Source: Hyalella azteca (taxonomy: Eukaryota > Arthropoda > Malacostraca > Amphipoda > Hyalellidae). From it: a stretch of DNA of 64,000 bases. Shown one piece after another: positions 1 to 12,600 of this stretch. A program made the translations under genes and the position numbers. The notes under the pieces are model-generated. The model was not told the origin of the DNA. It was given only the letters and a program-made list of their open reading frames with translations, and made no database searches. Location of the stretch: positions 62,001 to 126,000 of the forward strand of contig NW_025941719.1 in the NCBI RefSeq assembly GCF_000764305.2. Reading direction: 5' to 3'. Position 1 is the stretch's first letter, and the number at the start of each line of letters is the position of its first letter.

Positions 1-406
1 TTTAAATCAATAAAAATTTAATACAAAATTATATTAATAAAAATTTAGTACAAAATACAATTCATTTTAATTAGTTTATTGATAAATGCCAAATATATAA
101 TTTGAATAACTAATGTAATAAATTTAATTACATGATTTGCTTCACTTCTTCAAGGTGGGTCAGACATAATTATTGATTTTTTCATCAATGCAGTCTTCGT
201 GGAATCGTGCATGACTCGACACTCGACAGCAGACAGCTTTGGTTGTTAAATATTTTCGAGTAAAGTTTTTCAGAGCAATGAAAAGCAAATTATTTCACGA
301 AGGATGTTTTATCATACGAACATGCACGCAGTGACAGCACCCAACCTATAAGACGGTACTCAATGAGCGTGGCCTGCGACTGCTTCAGCCAACGTTACCG
401 ACTCAC
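1..406. other. Start of the next intron of the side-like gene
   Basis: On the minus strand this is the 5' part of the intron that follows the Ig2 exon, starting with the donor GTGAGT at 406-401. It is AT-rich and I see no further Ig-like exon in it. Confidence 0.7.
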
Positions 407-610
407 AGTTCATGTCGAGCGTGACGGCCGTGGAGAGCGGTAAGGAGTTGTCGGAGTTGGAGGCCTGGCACTCCAGCACCGAGTGCAGGTGATCCCTGGT
501 CAGGTTGGGGAGCAGGAGTGAGCTCTTCACCACGTCCCCAGGCAGGTGTGTGATCTTCCCCTCAACCTCCACGTCGTCGATAAGCCAGCGCACCGTCGGC
601 AGGGGCCGAC
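407..610 (-). CDS. side-like: side-like exon: end of Ig2
   Basis: This 204-bp exon (67 whole codons, phase 1 in and out) follows an acceptor CCCATCCAG and ends T|GTGAGT. The split codon restores Gly, so the join reads VAGG-RPLPTVRW. It encodes the C-strand tryptophan (TVRWL), a D/E segment ending LLLPNLTRDHLHS, the F-strand cysteine in LECQASN, and the closing LSTAVTLDMN. The HL plus CQASN plus LDMN pattern is typical of Side proteins. The next exon, expected to begin Ig3, lies outside the window. Confidence 0.92.
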
Positions 611-3600
611 CTGGATGGGGAATTCAAGATCCCAGTCGTGAAAGATGAAGATTGTTCCTGAATAATGTTGGGTATAATGAAAATAGAAAGGAAAAGAAGA
701 TATGAAAATCATGAATAATTTTAATGAGGTCGTGTATAATGCGATGAGTGTGACCGAAAATGAAAGAAATTCGACTTCAGAACAGTATCGTCGAAATACA
801 TCATTAACTTCGAGCAACAGGCTCAGAATCTGCAGTATCTGCTGCCTATGACAGAAGATCAAAATGATGCATGATAAAACATCCGATATAACAAAGTTGA
901 AACGTGAGCACCAATACCAAGCCTCATCAGCACGGACTGCACGCGACACATATAGCAGCAAGAATCCGATCCAGATGTAGCACCGAAATTTTGGTAGCTC
1001 CATCATTGTAAGGTGATGCAAACGGCAGCGTCGCAGAGTAAACGGTCGCGTCGCAGTGTAAACGGTTGCGTTGCAGTGTAAACGGTCCCGTCGCAGTGTA
1101 AACGGTAGCGTCGCAGTGTAAACGGTCGCATCGCAGTGTAAACGGTAGCGTCGCAGTGTAAACGGTCGCGTCGCAGTGTAAACGGCAGCGTCGCAATGTA
1201 AACGGTAGCGTTGCAGTGTAAACGGTAGCGTCACAGTGTAAACGGTAGCGTTGCAGTGTAAACGGCCGAGTCGCAGTGTAAGCGGTCGAGTTGCAGTGTA
1301 AACGGTAACGTTGCAGTGTAAACGGTAGCGTTGCAGTGTAAACGGTAGCGTTGCAGTGTAAACGGTTGCGTCGCAGTGTAAACGGTAACGTTGCAGTGTA
1401 AACTGCCGCGTCATAGTGACGTGAAATTGACGACGCCGCGTAATCGATTGGACGCCGCCGAAAGCCCGCACCGGAAGCCTCAATGGGTTCCGGATCCGCG
1501 GGCCGGACTGCTAAGATTGATAGAGTTATATTGGGGCGCGTGATGCCAATGACATTGAAGCAACTCCATTCATGCCATTAAAGAATCCTTGATACCGTCA
1601 GTTTATCGTGATGTACGAGTTAATTTTCCTCAAAATCTTTGTCTTGTAGACATTAATTTATCGGAGATGCATGAGAAATGCAATCACTGATGTATTGAGT
1701 AATATAGGGTCTGGATTGCATCTTATTTTTAAACAGCAGCAACTACTGTGAAAACATGAGATCGAAATGAAAACACAAAGTCACCCGTTTCTCGGCCATT
1801 GTTCAGTGCATATAGGAATCGATTGAAGAGTTTACAGTGGAGTTTGATTCGTGGACATCGTGCTTTATCCCAGTTTCTGAATAAATGTTTAAAAAATTAG
1901 AGCCTTGCCATCGAAGTGCAAAAAAAAACAGCTAGTGCCATGAGTGTACTTTCAACTTCTAAACGCGTTCGAGAAGTAAAGTGTTCATAAATATTTGCTA
2001 GAGAGGAATACATGGAGCTTCGGACGCACAAGATGACTTTGGAACAGTTATTCCGTCTGTAAGTTTGTCTGATTCAATATGCAGAACACGCGCGGAAGAG
2101 CACCGGTATAAAGCACATGCGATTGAAAAATTCTATCTTGCATAACTTGGTGGTACTTGCCTTGCATTTCACTAAAACGATTGGTTTGAATATCACAAAT
2201 TCTCACTATTACTAATACTTTCACTCCGAATTTACTGGAAAATTATTTTGGCTCCAAAACGAGCGATTGGGCACGGAGTGAAGTCCTTTTTGATTACGTA
2301 ATTTAGTTTCCGCTTTCCGGTACGTAATTCCAAGCCTATCAAATAAGACGAAGGCGACTGAAATTTTGGTTGCGAGAAACTAGAATAGAAAACTTTATTT
2401 TCTCGGCCTGAAAATTTTGCTTCGCCATTTTTAGGTCTTCAAGTTCCACTTGAGATCCGATCGGTTTGTCTAGCCGATTAATTAGGAGTTTTTCCGGGTG
2501 ATTTTTACGGGCGATTTAATCCTTTTCGTTGACGCTCGAAATTAAGAATCCATTTGCCGGAAATAATGGCCGACCATGAGACCCTTAAACAGGACTTAAA
2601 CAAATAGCTTTAGCTTAATAGCCCAAGGAAAATAAATTCAAGTCTTCAGAACAGGAGCAATAATGGCTTAGGGTCTTCGTGTTCCAATTACACACTTGAA
2701 TCAAGCGTTGCCGTGTCGAGAATTGCAATTTGAGGAGCTCGTAATGGGGTTCGTCTCTGAATTTATGCGCGCGAAGAGCTCAACCCCCAAACAATTTACG
2801 AGTGTTTTGGTGTTGCAGTTGTCGTACGAGGTCCAGATTGATGTCGTGATAACGTCGTAATTTAAAGCATGCGTCGTCCGGACGTACGTTACTTCGCGCG
2901 TTCATCCGATAAATGCGAACGCATTGCCTTGTTTGGACCGACGTTCTAGGACGAGAACTGCATCACAGGTGTCTAGCATTTATTTAGAAGGTATAGTGAG
3001 CATTCATGCCTGACGATTAAAAAATATTTGGTTCATTGTTATGTTTTTTTCACTTTGTTGAAAATTTTATTTTATATGAAAATTTTATGGTAAACTAATT
3101 GCTCATTGGAATTCCAAAAGAAAACACGACTCAGTTCACGAACAAATAATGTGCTTATTTATATTATTTGGCTGACCCTTGCAAAAACATGATACAATAA
3201 TGATGATTAAAATGACACACATGCGTAAGATTTTATTCCCTCTAGAGAACATTTTCCGGCCTCCAGCCGTTTCAAGAGCAGTCGATTGCTCTCAGGTGCA
3301 TTAAAAGAGCGGCCGCATCATCCCAGTAGCAGTGGAGAGCAGTAACTGTACGATCATATAGCCCATAATTCTTGGTGGAGTTTTTATCCGTAGTGGCAAA
3401 GTGGCACAAGGAGCACTTTTGAAACAAGGCCCATAAAGCTGAGGGTCGCGTCTGCATAATGCATCGCAGCGCTGCCCAGCGCCCCGCCCGAGCCTTGCAA
3501 GCCCCGTACCCAACGAAGGGTAAGGTTCAGCCACTAAATGTTTCTGTTCACATGAGGAGTACATTATGAAAGAAAGGACCATACACTTGCATGAGCTGGG

Positions 3601-6600
3601 AATGATAACAAGAAGTATGGACTCTTTATGATCAAGTTAGTGGAGACCACACTGTGGTACTGTGGGTATGCTGACGGTTATATGAAAAGGTGCTCTTAGC
3701 GCAAAATACGTGCTACGGCATTCATTTTCCCATTAATTGTTCGCCCCTAAAGTGGCGAGCAAGATGTTCTACGCAAGATGTATGACAGTGAACAGCACGC
3801 AGGCAAGGAACGCTTGCAACAGACATGATGCATGTTGCAGTGAGGAAGCATAAGTAGCAGTTAATAACAAGCTGGAATCGCGAGAGTTGCCAGTCAATAA
3901 ACATAATTAATTGCAACAACGTTTGTGATTCCTTTTGTAACAACAGGCAATTCACTATCAACGTTCATCACCTCATCTGTATTCACTAATAGTTTAATTA
4001 CAAGCCTCGGCGCTAATATTTCACCTTTAATTGTAAGATTGCGCTCATCGACGAGCAACTCCATTCGTTGTTTCACCTAATCATATTTCGTTAGAAAATC
4101 ACGCTCCTCGGAAGCCATAAATTATACACTGTGCTGCATGACTGACCAGAATTATACCTTAGATTAAACCCTGCCTGTCAAAGTTACGATCCATTTCAGT
4201 CAAAATTGGTTTATTTTCTTGACTTACTCGAATTAATATCTTGATAACGCCAAATTAATCTCGTAAATTGATAGAGCCTACCGACATAATCCCCTCTATG
4301 TATTTCAAGCTTACAAAAGTAAATTCGGAACTTTAGAGCGTACACAGCATTCAGGGTGAAATAAATTCAATTAATTTCAAGTTTGGTGAAGCAAAGCCGA
4401 CTTAAATTGCAAGTCGGCCATCAATGTAGACGTGTGAACAGTTTCGCTTTGCATTTCCTCCATCGCTGCTCATTAGATCGAGGCCGATGCACGATGTCTG
4501 TCAGACGGAAAGTTCTCAGCTTCAAGCCTAACTTATGCAGAACTTGCCAGCCAACGCTACGGAATTTAGCATAGCAAAATTTGACACGGAAATCTCGCTG
4601 ATTTTCCCGGCACGTTATTGACTTATTGCAAAATATCGGCAGCATGAGAGCCCTCGCAACAACCCTCGGTATGATGCGTGAGGGCAAACATTGTGGCTAT
4701 GGTGGAACTCATGGTGCGAGATCTGAGATATTGGAAGGAGCAATCAAACTTGGCCCCGAATAGGATTAAAAATTCTGTTAAGGTATTTATAATGTACGAA
4801 AATACAAAGTTTTCATTTATTATCGCTAATCATAGTTTCAACAACTAATGTAAATAATGTTGGATCAGAAAATTTTGGCGTACAACATTACCATTTTAAC
4901 TTTATTTTCACTCATTGGAAAATTGAATTAAGGCGTGCACAGTGGCAAAATGAAGAACAACGAGAATATCTTGATACGATAAAAGCAATACTGCAAAGAT
5001 AGGGCAAAATCATCCTCTTAATTAACCAGAGCGTTTATCTTTCTTGGCTCCCGCCAGCCTGCCAAGGTGCGTCATGCAGCACCAGGCAAGCATTACCAGC
5101 AGGAATGTTCAAAGTTACGTACAATTATAACAACTAAAACTGAATGAGATATCCGGACATTGGTCCGGTCGCTGTCGAGGGCGATACATCTGCATAAGTC
5201 GAGCTACACGCAGCAATGACGATCAAGATCGACGCTATTGCGCGGGACTATATACTATAAGGTCACGACCAGAACCTCCAAGCAGGCTCCCTCCAGAGCA
5301 AGGAAATATCTGTAACGCAGGAAACATTTCATTGTGCTATGTAGCTCCCATATTGGACACCCGACTCCGGCCAATGCGCCAATTCATCTTTGACAAAAAG
5401 TCGCGCGACTTCACCTTCTCTCCGAAGCACGAGTCATTCCGGCGCTGTCGGGAGTCTTCATGTCGGTCACTCCATCATGTCGAGCTCGGGGACAGGGCCC
5501 TTCTTTGGCAAACAGAAAGGCCCGACCGTTTTCTGTCATGGGAAGCACTCGACCAAGGACTTTTCTAACATGGATAGGGCTGAATCGTAGCTTGCTGGCT
5601 GCACTATCTGGCGCGTCAACACAACAATGGCCGGGTACTAGGAATAAATTGTTGTCACGCTCTGCATGGTGTAAAGTTTGCAATTCAGCTCAATGGGGCT
5701 ATTTTTCATCCCTTAAAAAAGAGTGATACAATTGCGAGTAAAGAATAGAAGGAGATCAGGGATTTCGAGACCTCCAGGCCAAGCAAGCTGTAGAATTTTG
5801 CCTGTAGGCGGACTGAATGAAGCTGTAATATGAATTAATCAGACCTTCTGAATACTTGCTTCACGAGTATTCTGAATCTGAATATTCATGAATACATTAA
5901 ATACCTTCTGAATACTTTCTCTAAAATCAATATAGTCGTGCATCATAAAAATTGCAGGAGATTCATTATTATTATTATTTATTATTATTTATTATTATTA
6001 TCATTTATTATTATTATTATTACTATTATTATCATAATCGTTATTTTGTTATTTAAGTGATATATTCCCACCTGCAATAACGATTTGGGGAAGACGCTAT
6101 CACTTGGACCGTATTTGTTCTTAATTCAATTATAGAAGTACATGCAGTATCATCCATATTAAAAAGTCTTGCATGCACGATAAAAAAATGTAAAGGCAAA
6201 TATATGAAATAACTGCAATTCTCTGTTGATTCACAACCGCTTTCAGCAAATTACAAATTCTAGGAAAGTTATGTAACGCAATCGTACGTAAATGTATGCC
6301 CAGAGAAAAGTCGCGAACAATTTTGTTTAGAAAACTCTTCCCTACTCACATGGTAAATACAAAATATTTTCTTATTCTAGCTTGAAGGTACAGTAACTTT
6401 GAACTTTCACCTGCCCCTAATAAACTTTAGAACTTTATTTCTTTCGGAGAAGATTTGACAGAAATTTATGGCCTCTAAAGCAGCGTGGTCTCATTTTCTC
6501 AGCGCATAAAATATAAAAAATCAAGCGTGATTGTCGAATACTGAATTCTTAGGCATGCAGTCATGCCGACTATAATTTGTATAATGCATGTAATTTTCAA

Positions 6601-9600
6601 TTCAGAAGAAATGACGTCTCCCTTACAATTAAATTTAACAAAATTAATGCAATTCAAAAACATATTATGTGATATAAATTTTTTTTGTGAAAACAGTAAG
6701 TGAAGCAAATTCAATAATTAATAAAAGGTAAATTATTGATCAGGCACTTAGCATTGCGCTAAACATTAGTGATGCATTAATAATTCATGCGAATATTAAT
6801 TATTATTAAATAATAATGATTATATATGCGAATATCATAGGTTCAGAATTTTAATAGTACTTGCCGTTTAAATACAGGGTGCGGCGTGGGAACTTACTCT
6901 TTTAAAAAAATCACAAAGTAAAAAGTATTAAAGATAGCGTTTTAATTCTTTCTTTTTTACAAAGAGCTACATTTAAAGTTTCGTTGGGTTTACTTACAAG
7001 TTTAATTCTTGAACGAAAAACTTCATAGCCCGCGCACCATATTGCGCATGGCGCCACCTTCCTAGGACTAATGGCCGCCACGTGGCGCGCAATTCAAATA
7101 AGTAAGTTCCCGCGCCGCACCCTGTACTGGCGGAGTTCATAATGCGATGGCGTTCATTTTTTCTCATGTACACAATTGAATTTCAGAGGAAAACTTACAA
7201 ACGATTTATAGGATTTAATGATGGTCAGTATTCGAGAAGACATGAATACTAACTTCAATGTGATGAATGAATTTTTGAATTGAATGTGTGGAAATAAGCG
7301 TGTGAAAAGTGCCAAGGAAAGTAATTATGACATATTTTGAACATAATATGCTACTTATAAGGAAAGGCCAGACATAACGCTAGTATATAAAAAAACATTG
7401 ATACAAGAATTATTTTGGTAAATTCATGGCTGGAGTGAGAGATTTGGTTACTTTGTTAATTATACTAAATACTTGAATTTAAATCATGTCGTAGGTAATG
7501 AAAAAAGATAAGTATGTTGAAGCAAAGTTTGAAGGGAATTTTGTAACCTAGAAGATAGGGGTAGAGGGTAGGGTTTAGAATAGAGGTAGGGGAGGGGGAG
7601 AGAGTAGAAGTTAGAGGGTAGAAGGTAGGAGGGAGGAGTGAGGGTAGAGGTTGGGAGGTAGAGGGTAGGGTGTAGGGTGAAGAAAGTAGGAGTAGAAGGA
7701 ATGGCGTAGAAGGTAAGAGGTAGGGGTTAGGGGTAAGAAAGTAGGGGGTAGAAGGTAGGATGAAGAAAGTAGGGGTAGAGGGGAGGGAATAGAAAATAGG
7801 GGTTAGAAGGTGGGGTTAGAAGGTGGGGGTAGAAGGTAGGGGGTAGAAGGTAGAGGGTAGAAGGTAGGGGGTAGAAGATAGAGGGTAGAAGGGAGGGGGT
7901 AGAAGATAAGGAGCAGGAGTTCGGGAGAAGAAAGTAGGAGGTAGAAGGTTGGGGGTAGAAAGTAGAGAGTAGACGATAATGTCCTCTCACCCCCCGCGAC
8001 ATGGCAGTAGAGCTGCAGCGCTTGGCCTTCATTGTAGGGCCCGATGATGGCTGCCCCCGCCCCCCGGCCGCCCCCCACCAGCTGGTCCGTCTCGTTGTAC
8101 ACCTCAGGAGGGTGGGGGGGAACTGTCGGGGCACAAACAATCACAACGTATAGTATTGTTATTCATAATCATAAAGTTGTTTTTATTGATTAAGCATTAA
8201 TATTTTTTGGATAAATATAATACTTGCTGACACTGGAGACAGATGATGCCTGATTAAAATATTATCGATGAAATCCATATTTTACCCAGTGATCATTCAT
8301 AGGTAAATTTATTTGGTCGTCGGATATATTTATTTGATATTTTTTTGATGATAGAATTCCTATTGAACAGATGAATTCATCTATTCTAATGGATGCAGAA
8401 TACCATCTAAATAGAATTTGAATAGTTCTTTAAAATTTCTAATGCATTTATCGGGGCTGTATGATGTACGTAGCAATATTCATTCATCAGAATGCCAAAA
8501 GAAACATAAATTACGGCAAGTCTAATAACAACAGAGCCACGAATTCACGACAACGCAAGCACCATAAGTAATGGTGAGTCACCGAGTGTACCGTGTTGTC
8601 ATTGTACAATCATGCTTTAAAATTATGGTGAATAAAGAAGCATAGCATATATTGAACATAATGCTACACATGTCTATGAAGTTTTTGAACAAGATAGTTA
8701 AGATCAAGAAACGGCGTAATGCTCATTAAATGAGAACGCGAAATTTTCTATTTTAAATAATAAAACTCCCCACCTATAATTTCTTAATTACGCATACATT
8801 AATGTACTTATTGGACTATTATACTCAATTCGGAGTAACAAGGGGAATTTATATGCCCTCTTCTCAATTTATTTTCCAAGATCCCGCTTTTAAAAAATTC
8901 TCCGCGTCAGTTTAGGCTCGTCAAGTTTCGATTTCTCGTATATATATAGTCGATGAATATATTATGCTGCTTCAGGACACTTCTTTCTGATTTAGAATAT
9001 ACATTCTATGTCAAAATAGAATGTATATTCTGAATTGATATAATTCTCCTGTCGAAATTCACACACATTACTTTTTTTTTCTTTAACATTCTTCATCGTA
9101 TGTAGAACACGAAAGCGTTATATCCTCGGACTTTGCTTTAATCACTCCATGTCACATCGTGACCTGACCAAAGGCAAATCTGCCAGTCGAGTTCTCTCCA
9201 GCCAAGCAAAGAGATGCGCGTCTTTAGTTTCGAATGCAACCATTAGGTGAAGTTGAAACGATATCACCTCCTCCGTAGACTTAATTTAACAAGAGACATT
9301 ACTTACAAGTATGGTCATAATCCTTTGCCTGCTCCTTATTCCTTCTTTTGCTCCTCTGACTCCGTCACTCAGTTTGCCTCACGCTTTAATGTCATCTTAT
9401 ACTATCTCTATTTATCTATTTTATATTCTTAATTTCATTGAATTATTTTTTACTCCGGTTTTCCGCACAGCCTACATCTTACCTGTACCCATGCCATTGA
9501 TATTAAACAAACTTCAAATCAAACTTCTATTTACCAGGCTCGCACAACAAAAATTGTGCACAAAATCCCTTTTCCTAAAACGAAGCAAAAGATTTGGCTT

Positions 9601-12600
9601 CCAACGTTCGAGAAAATAACTTTTCATTCTGGAATGGTTCGTGGCGTTCCCTTAGCCATTCCTTGCCCCCTTACGCTCGGCGTTACCGACTATTGAAAGT
9701 TTCCGGCGGCACTTCGCTGCTCTATCGACCATGTGAATATGATGGCCGCATCCTGACTTCCTGCAACGCGGGAATCTTGGCTTGAATGTCTATTGCAAAT
9801 TATGAACAGGCTTTATTCAGCGGCCACTCAATGACTCATGAGCATCCTTGGATGAATGATCCATCCATGATTTTTGTTCGGGTGGAAGGGTTATGTTGTT
9901 TACTGCGAATGCTAATATTACTTAATGTAACAGATTTAAATTTAATAGAGGGTATCATAAGAATTGTTATAAAATCAGCAAAAATTATTATTAAAAGTTT
10001 AGTGATACAATTGTAATCAATTAGAAAATCCTTTGCACATTTAATATTCTTCCACCCTTAAAAGATGTTGCGTTTTGCGGTTATCTACTTGCAAGCGCGT
10101 ATTAAATTGATTTAATACTTACTGATTTGGCAAGTTGCAACATTTAGACCAATGATGATCAATATCGAGGACGTTTTCCAGGGTTGAAGCTATCGTTGCT
10201 AGTTTACGAAGGATGGAGGCTACCGTGACTAGTTTACGATGGATGGAGGCTACCGTGGCTAGTTTACGAGGAATGGAGGTTACCGTGGCTAGTTTACGAT
10301 GGCTGGAGGCTACCTTGACTAGTTTACGAGGGATGGAGGCTACCGTGGCTAGTTTACGATGGATGGAGGCTACCGTGGCTAGTTTACGAGGAATGGAGGC
10401 TACCGTGGCTAGTTTACGAGGAATAGAGGCTACCGTGGCTAGTTTACGAGGAATGGAGGCTACCGTGGATAGTTTACGAGGAATGGAGGCTACCGTGACT
10501 AGTTTACGAGGGATGGAGGCTACCGTGACTAGTTTACGAGGGATGGAGGCTACCGTGGCTAGTTTACGAGGGATGGAGGCTACCGTGGCTAGTTTACGAG
10601 GAATGGAGGCTACCGTGGCTAGTTTACGAGGGATGGAGGCTACCGTGGATAGTTTACGAGGGATGGAGGCTACCGTGGCTAGTTTACGAGGGATGGAACC
10701 GTGGCTAGTTTACGAGGAATGGAGGCTACCGTGGCTAGTTTACGAGGAATGGAGGCTATCGTGGCTAGTTTACGAGGGATGGAGGCTACCGTGACTAGTT
10801 TACGAGGGATGGAGGCTACCGTGACTAGTTTACGAGGGATGGAGGCTACCGTATTTTGTTACAGAAGATTTTCACACAGGAGCCACTAACATTAGCGATA
10901 GTTGTGTACAGTGGCATAAGAAATTTCGTTTCGAAAACAGACAAGAAAAATAATGAAAATGAGTAAGAATTAAGAAGATTTACAGTCCCATAGCCCATCA
11001 CAGTATCCCCTCAAGAGTCCCATGAAGCAACTGAAGATGTGGCCGAGCACTTTAGAGACCTTTGGTCCGATTACATCGACCAACCGCATGAGGAATTTTT
11101 TCGATAGCACTGGACAATGAAGTTTCGATTGATACTCCTTTGGCTAGACCCTAAGGCCTGGCTTCTTTAGCTAGACCTAGAGGCCGAGCTCTTTAAATTC
11201 TACCTCGAGGCAGAGCTCTCTAAGCTGGACCTCGAGTCAAAGCTCTCTAAGCTGGACCTCGAGGCAGAGCTCTTTAAATTGTACCTCGAGGCAGAGCTCT
11301 CTAAGCTGGACCTCGAGTCAGAGCTCTCTAACCTGGACCTCGAGGCAGAGCTCTTTAAGCTGGACCTCGAGGCAGAGCTCTTTAAGCTGGACCTCGAGGC
11401 TTGGCTGGTCATCGAAAAAAGCGTTATAGTTCAGGACGTGAACGCCGCGGTAAGTCTGGCGATGCAAACATTGGCATCGCAGTTAACGGATCGTAACTCC
11501 TGAAATGAGAGCTTCTAATGGCGTCTTTTATAACGAGCGAATGGCCGGAATTGCAACGTCGTTCTGGACACATCCACTTTAAAATTTTGTACCAAGGCTT
11601 AATTCCAGGAGCATATATTGAGCACAATAATTGAAATGACTCATAAATTAAAATAAATTTGCAATCAACATAGGTGAATGTACGAATTATTTTTACTTCA
11701 ATATTCTTGAAATGGCGATATAAATTGTGAGCCAAAAATTGAATTAATTTTTTTGTGCATTATGACATGAATGAAAATTTTTAGAGGTTACGACGGCACA
11801 AACGGCCGTAGTAAAACGATAGTAATTTACTAATCTCGTGCTGATATCAGCAGAGATTCATCACTCATGCTTGTTAGGAGTTGAATTGAGGAAAACTGAT
11901 CAATAAAAAACACCGAAGACAAATGCATGTAGCGGTTATATAAGAAAATTTATTAGTTGGTAAATAATTTAGTTGCATAGCAGTACTTCACTGAACAATG
12001 GTTTGGTGCGAGTTTCCAAAGAAAAAGACGAAAAACCCATAAAAAAATTCTGACTGAACATTGTCATCGAACTAAAGATATTCTAGAATCTTCGAGTTAA
12101 TAATTAATCTAAAACTGAATTAATAAAAACCAGTCACAATCGCCATTATTAAATACTTATTTTATGAGTAAGTAACAGACGATAATCTCCAGAAACAGTT
12201 TACCGCAGATTTTTAGTGCTCTTACTACTAAGCAATTAACACGTACGACTCTCATATTGAACATTCACTTGATAATACGACAGTTTCTAGAAAATATCGG
12301 CTGGATTTTACGGGTGCTGTTCAATTTTGATGATACTAATAAAGATGAAATTTTTATCCCTAACAGAAAGGAAAATCTGTCTTTTATAGGCTGGCTTAGA
12401 CTGAGATCGAACATGGCTTCATATTCGATTACATGACATAATGTTATCAGAACAAGTTTAGAAGCTCTGGGAAATCTTGCTTGAACCAAGTTATGTACCA
12501 TGTTCTGAACTTTATGGATGATAAAGGAAAGAACCTTGATTGAATGAATCTGATTCTAAACTAACTTTTTACATATTAATATTTACATGCAATGGAGAAA

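Larger units (their letters stand above)
611..7990 (-). other. Intron of side-like gene (7,380 bp)
   Basis: Bounded by donor GTGAGA at 7990 and acceptor CAG ending at 611. It holds the 20-bp array (1021-1420), an ATT microsatellite (5962-6035), a MITE (6873-7126) and the purine-rich array next to the donor (7551-7978). The stretches 1421-5961 and 6036-6872 are AT-rich and hold no coding sequence I can support. Confidence 0.85.
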
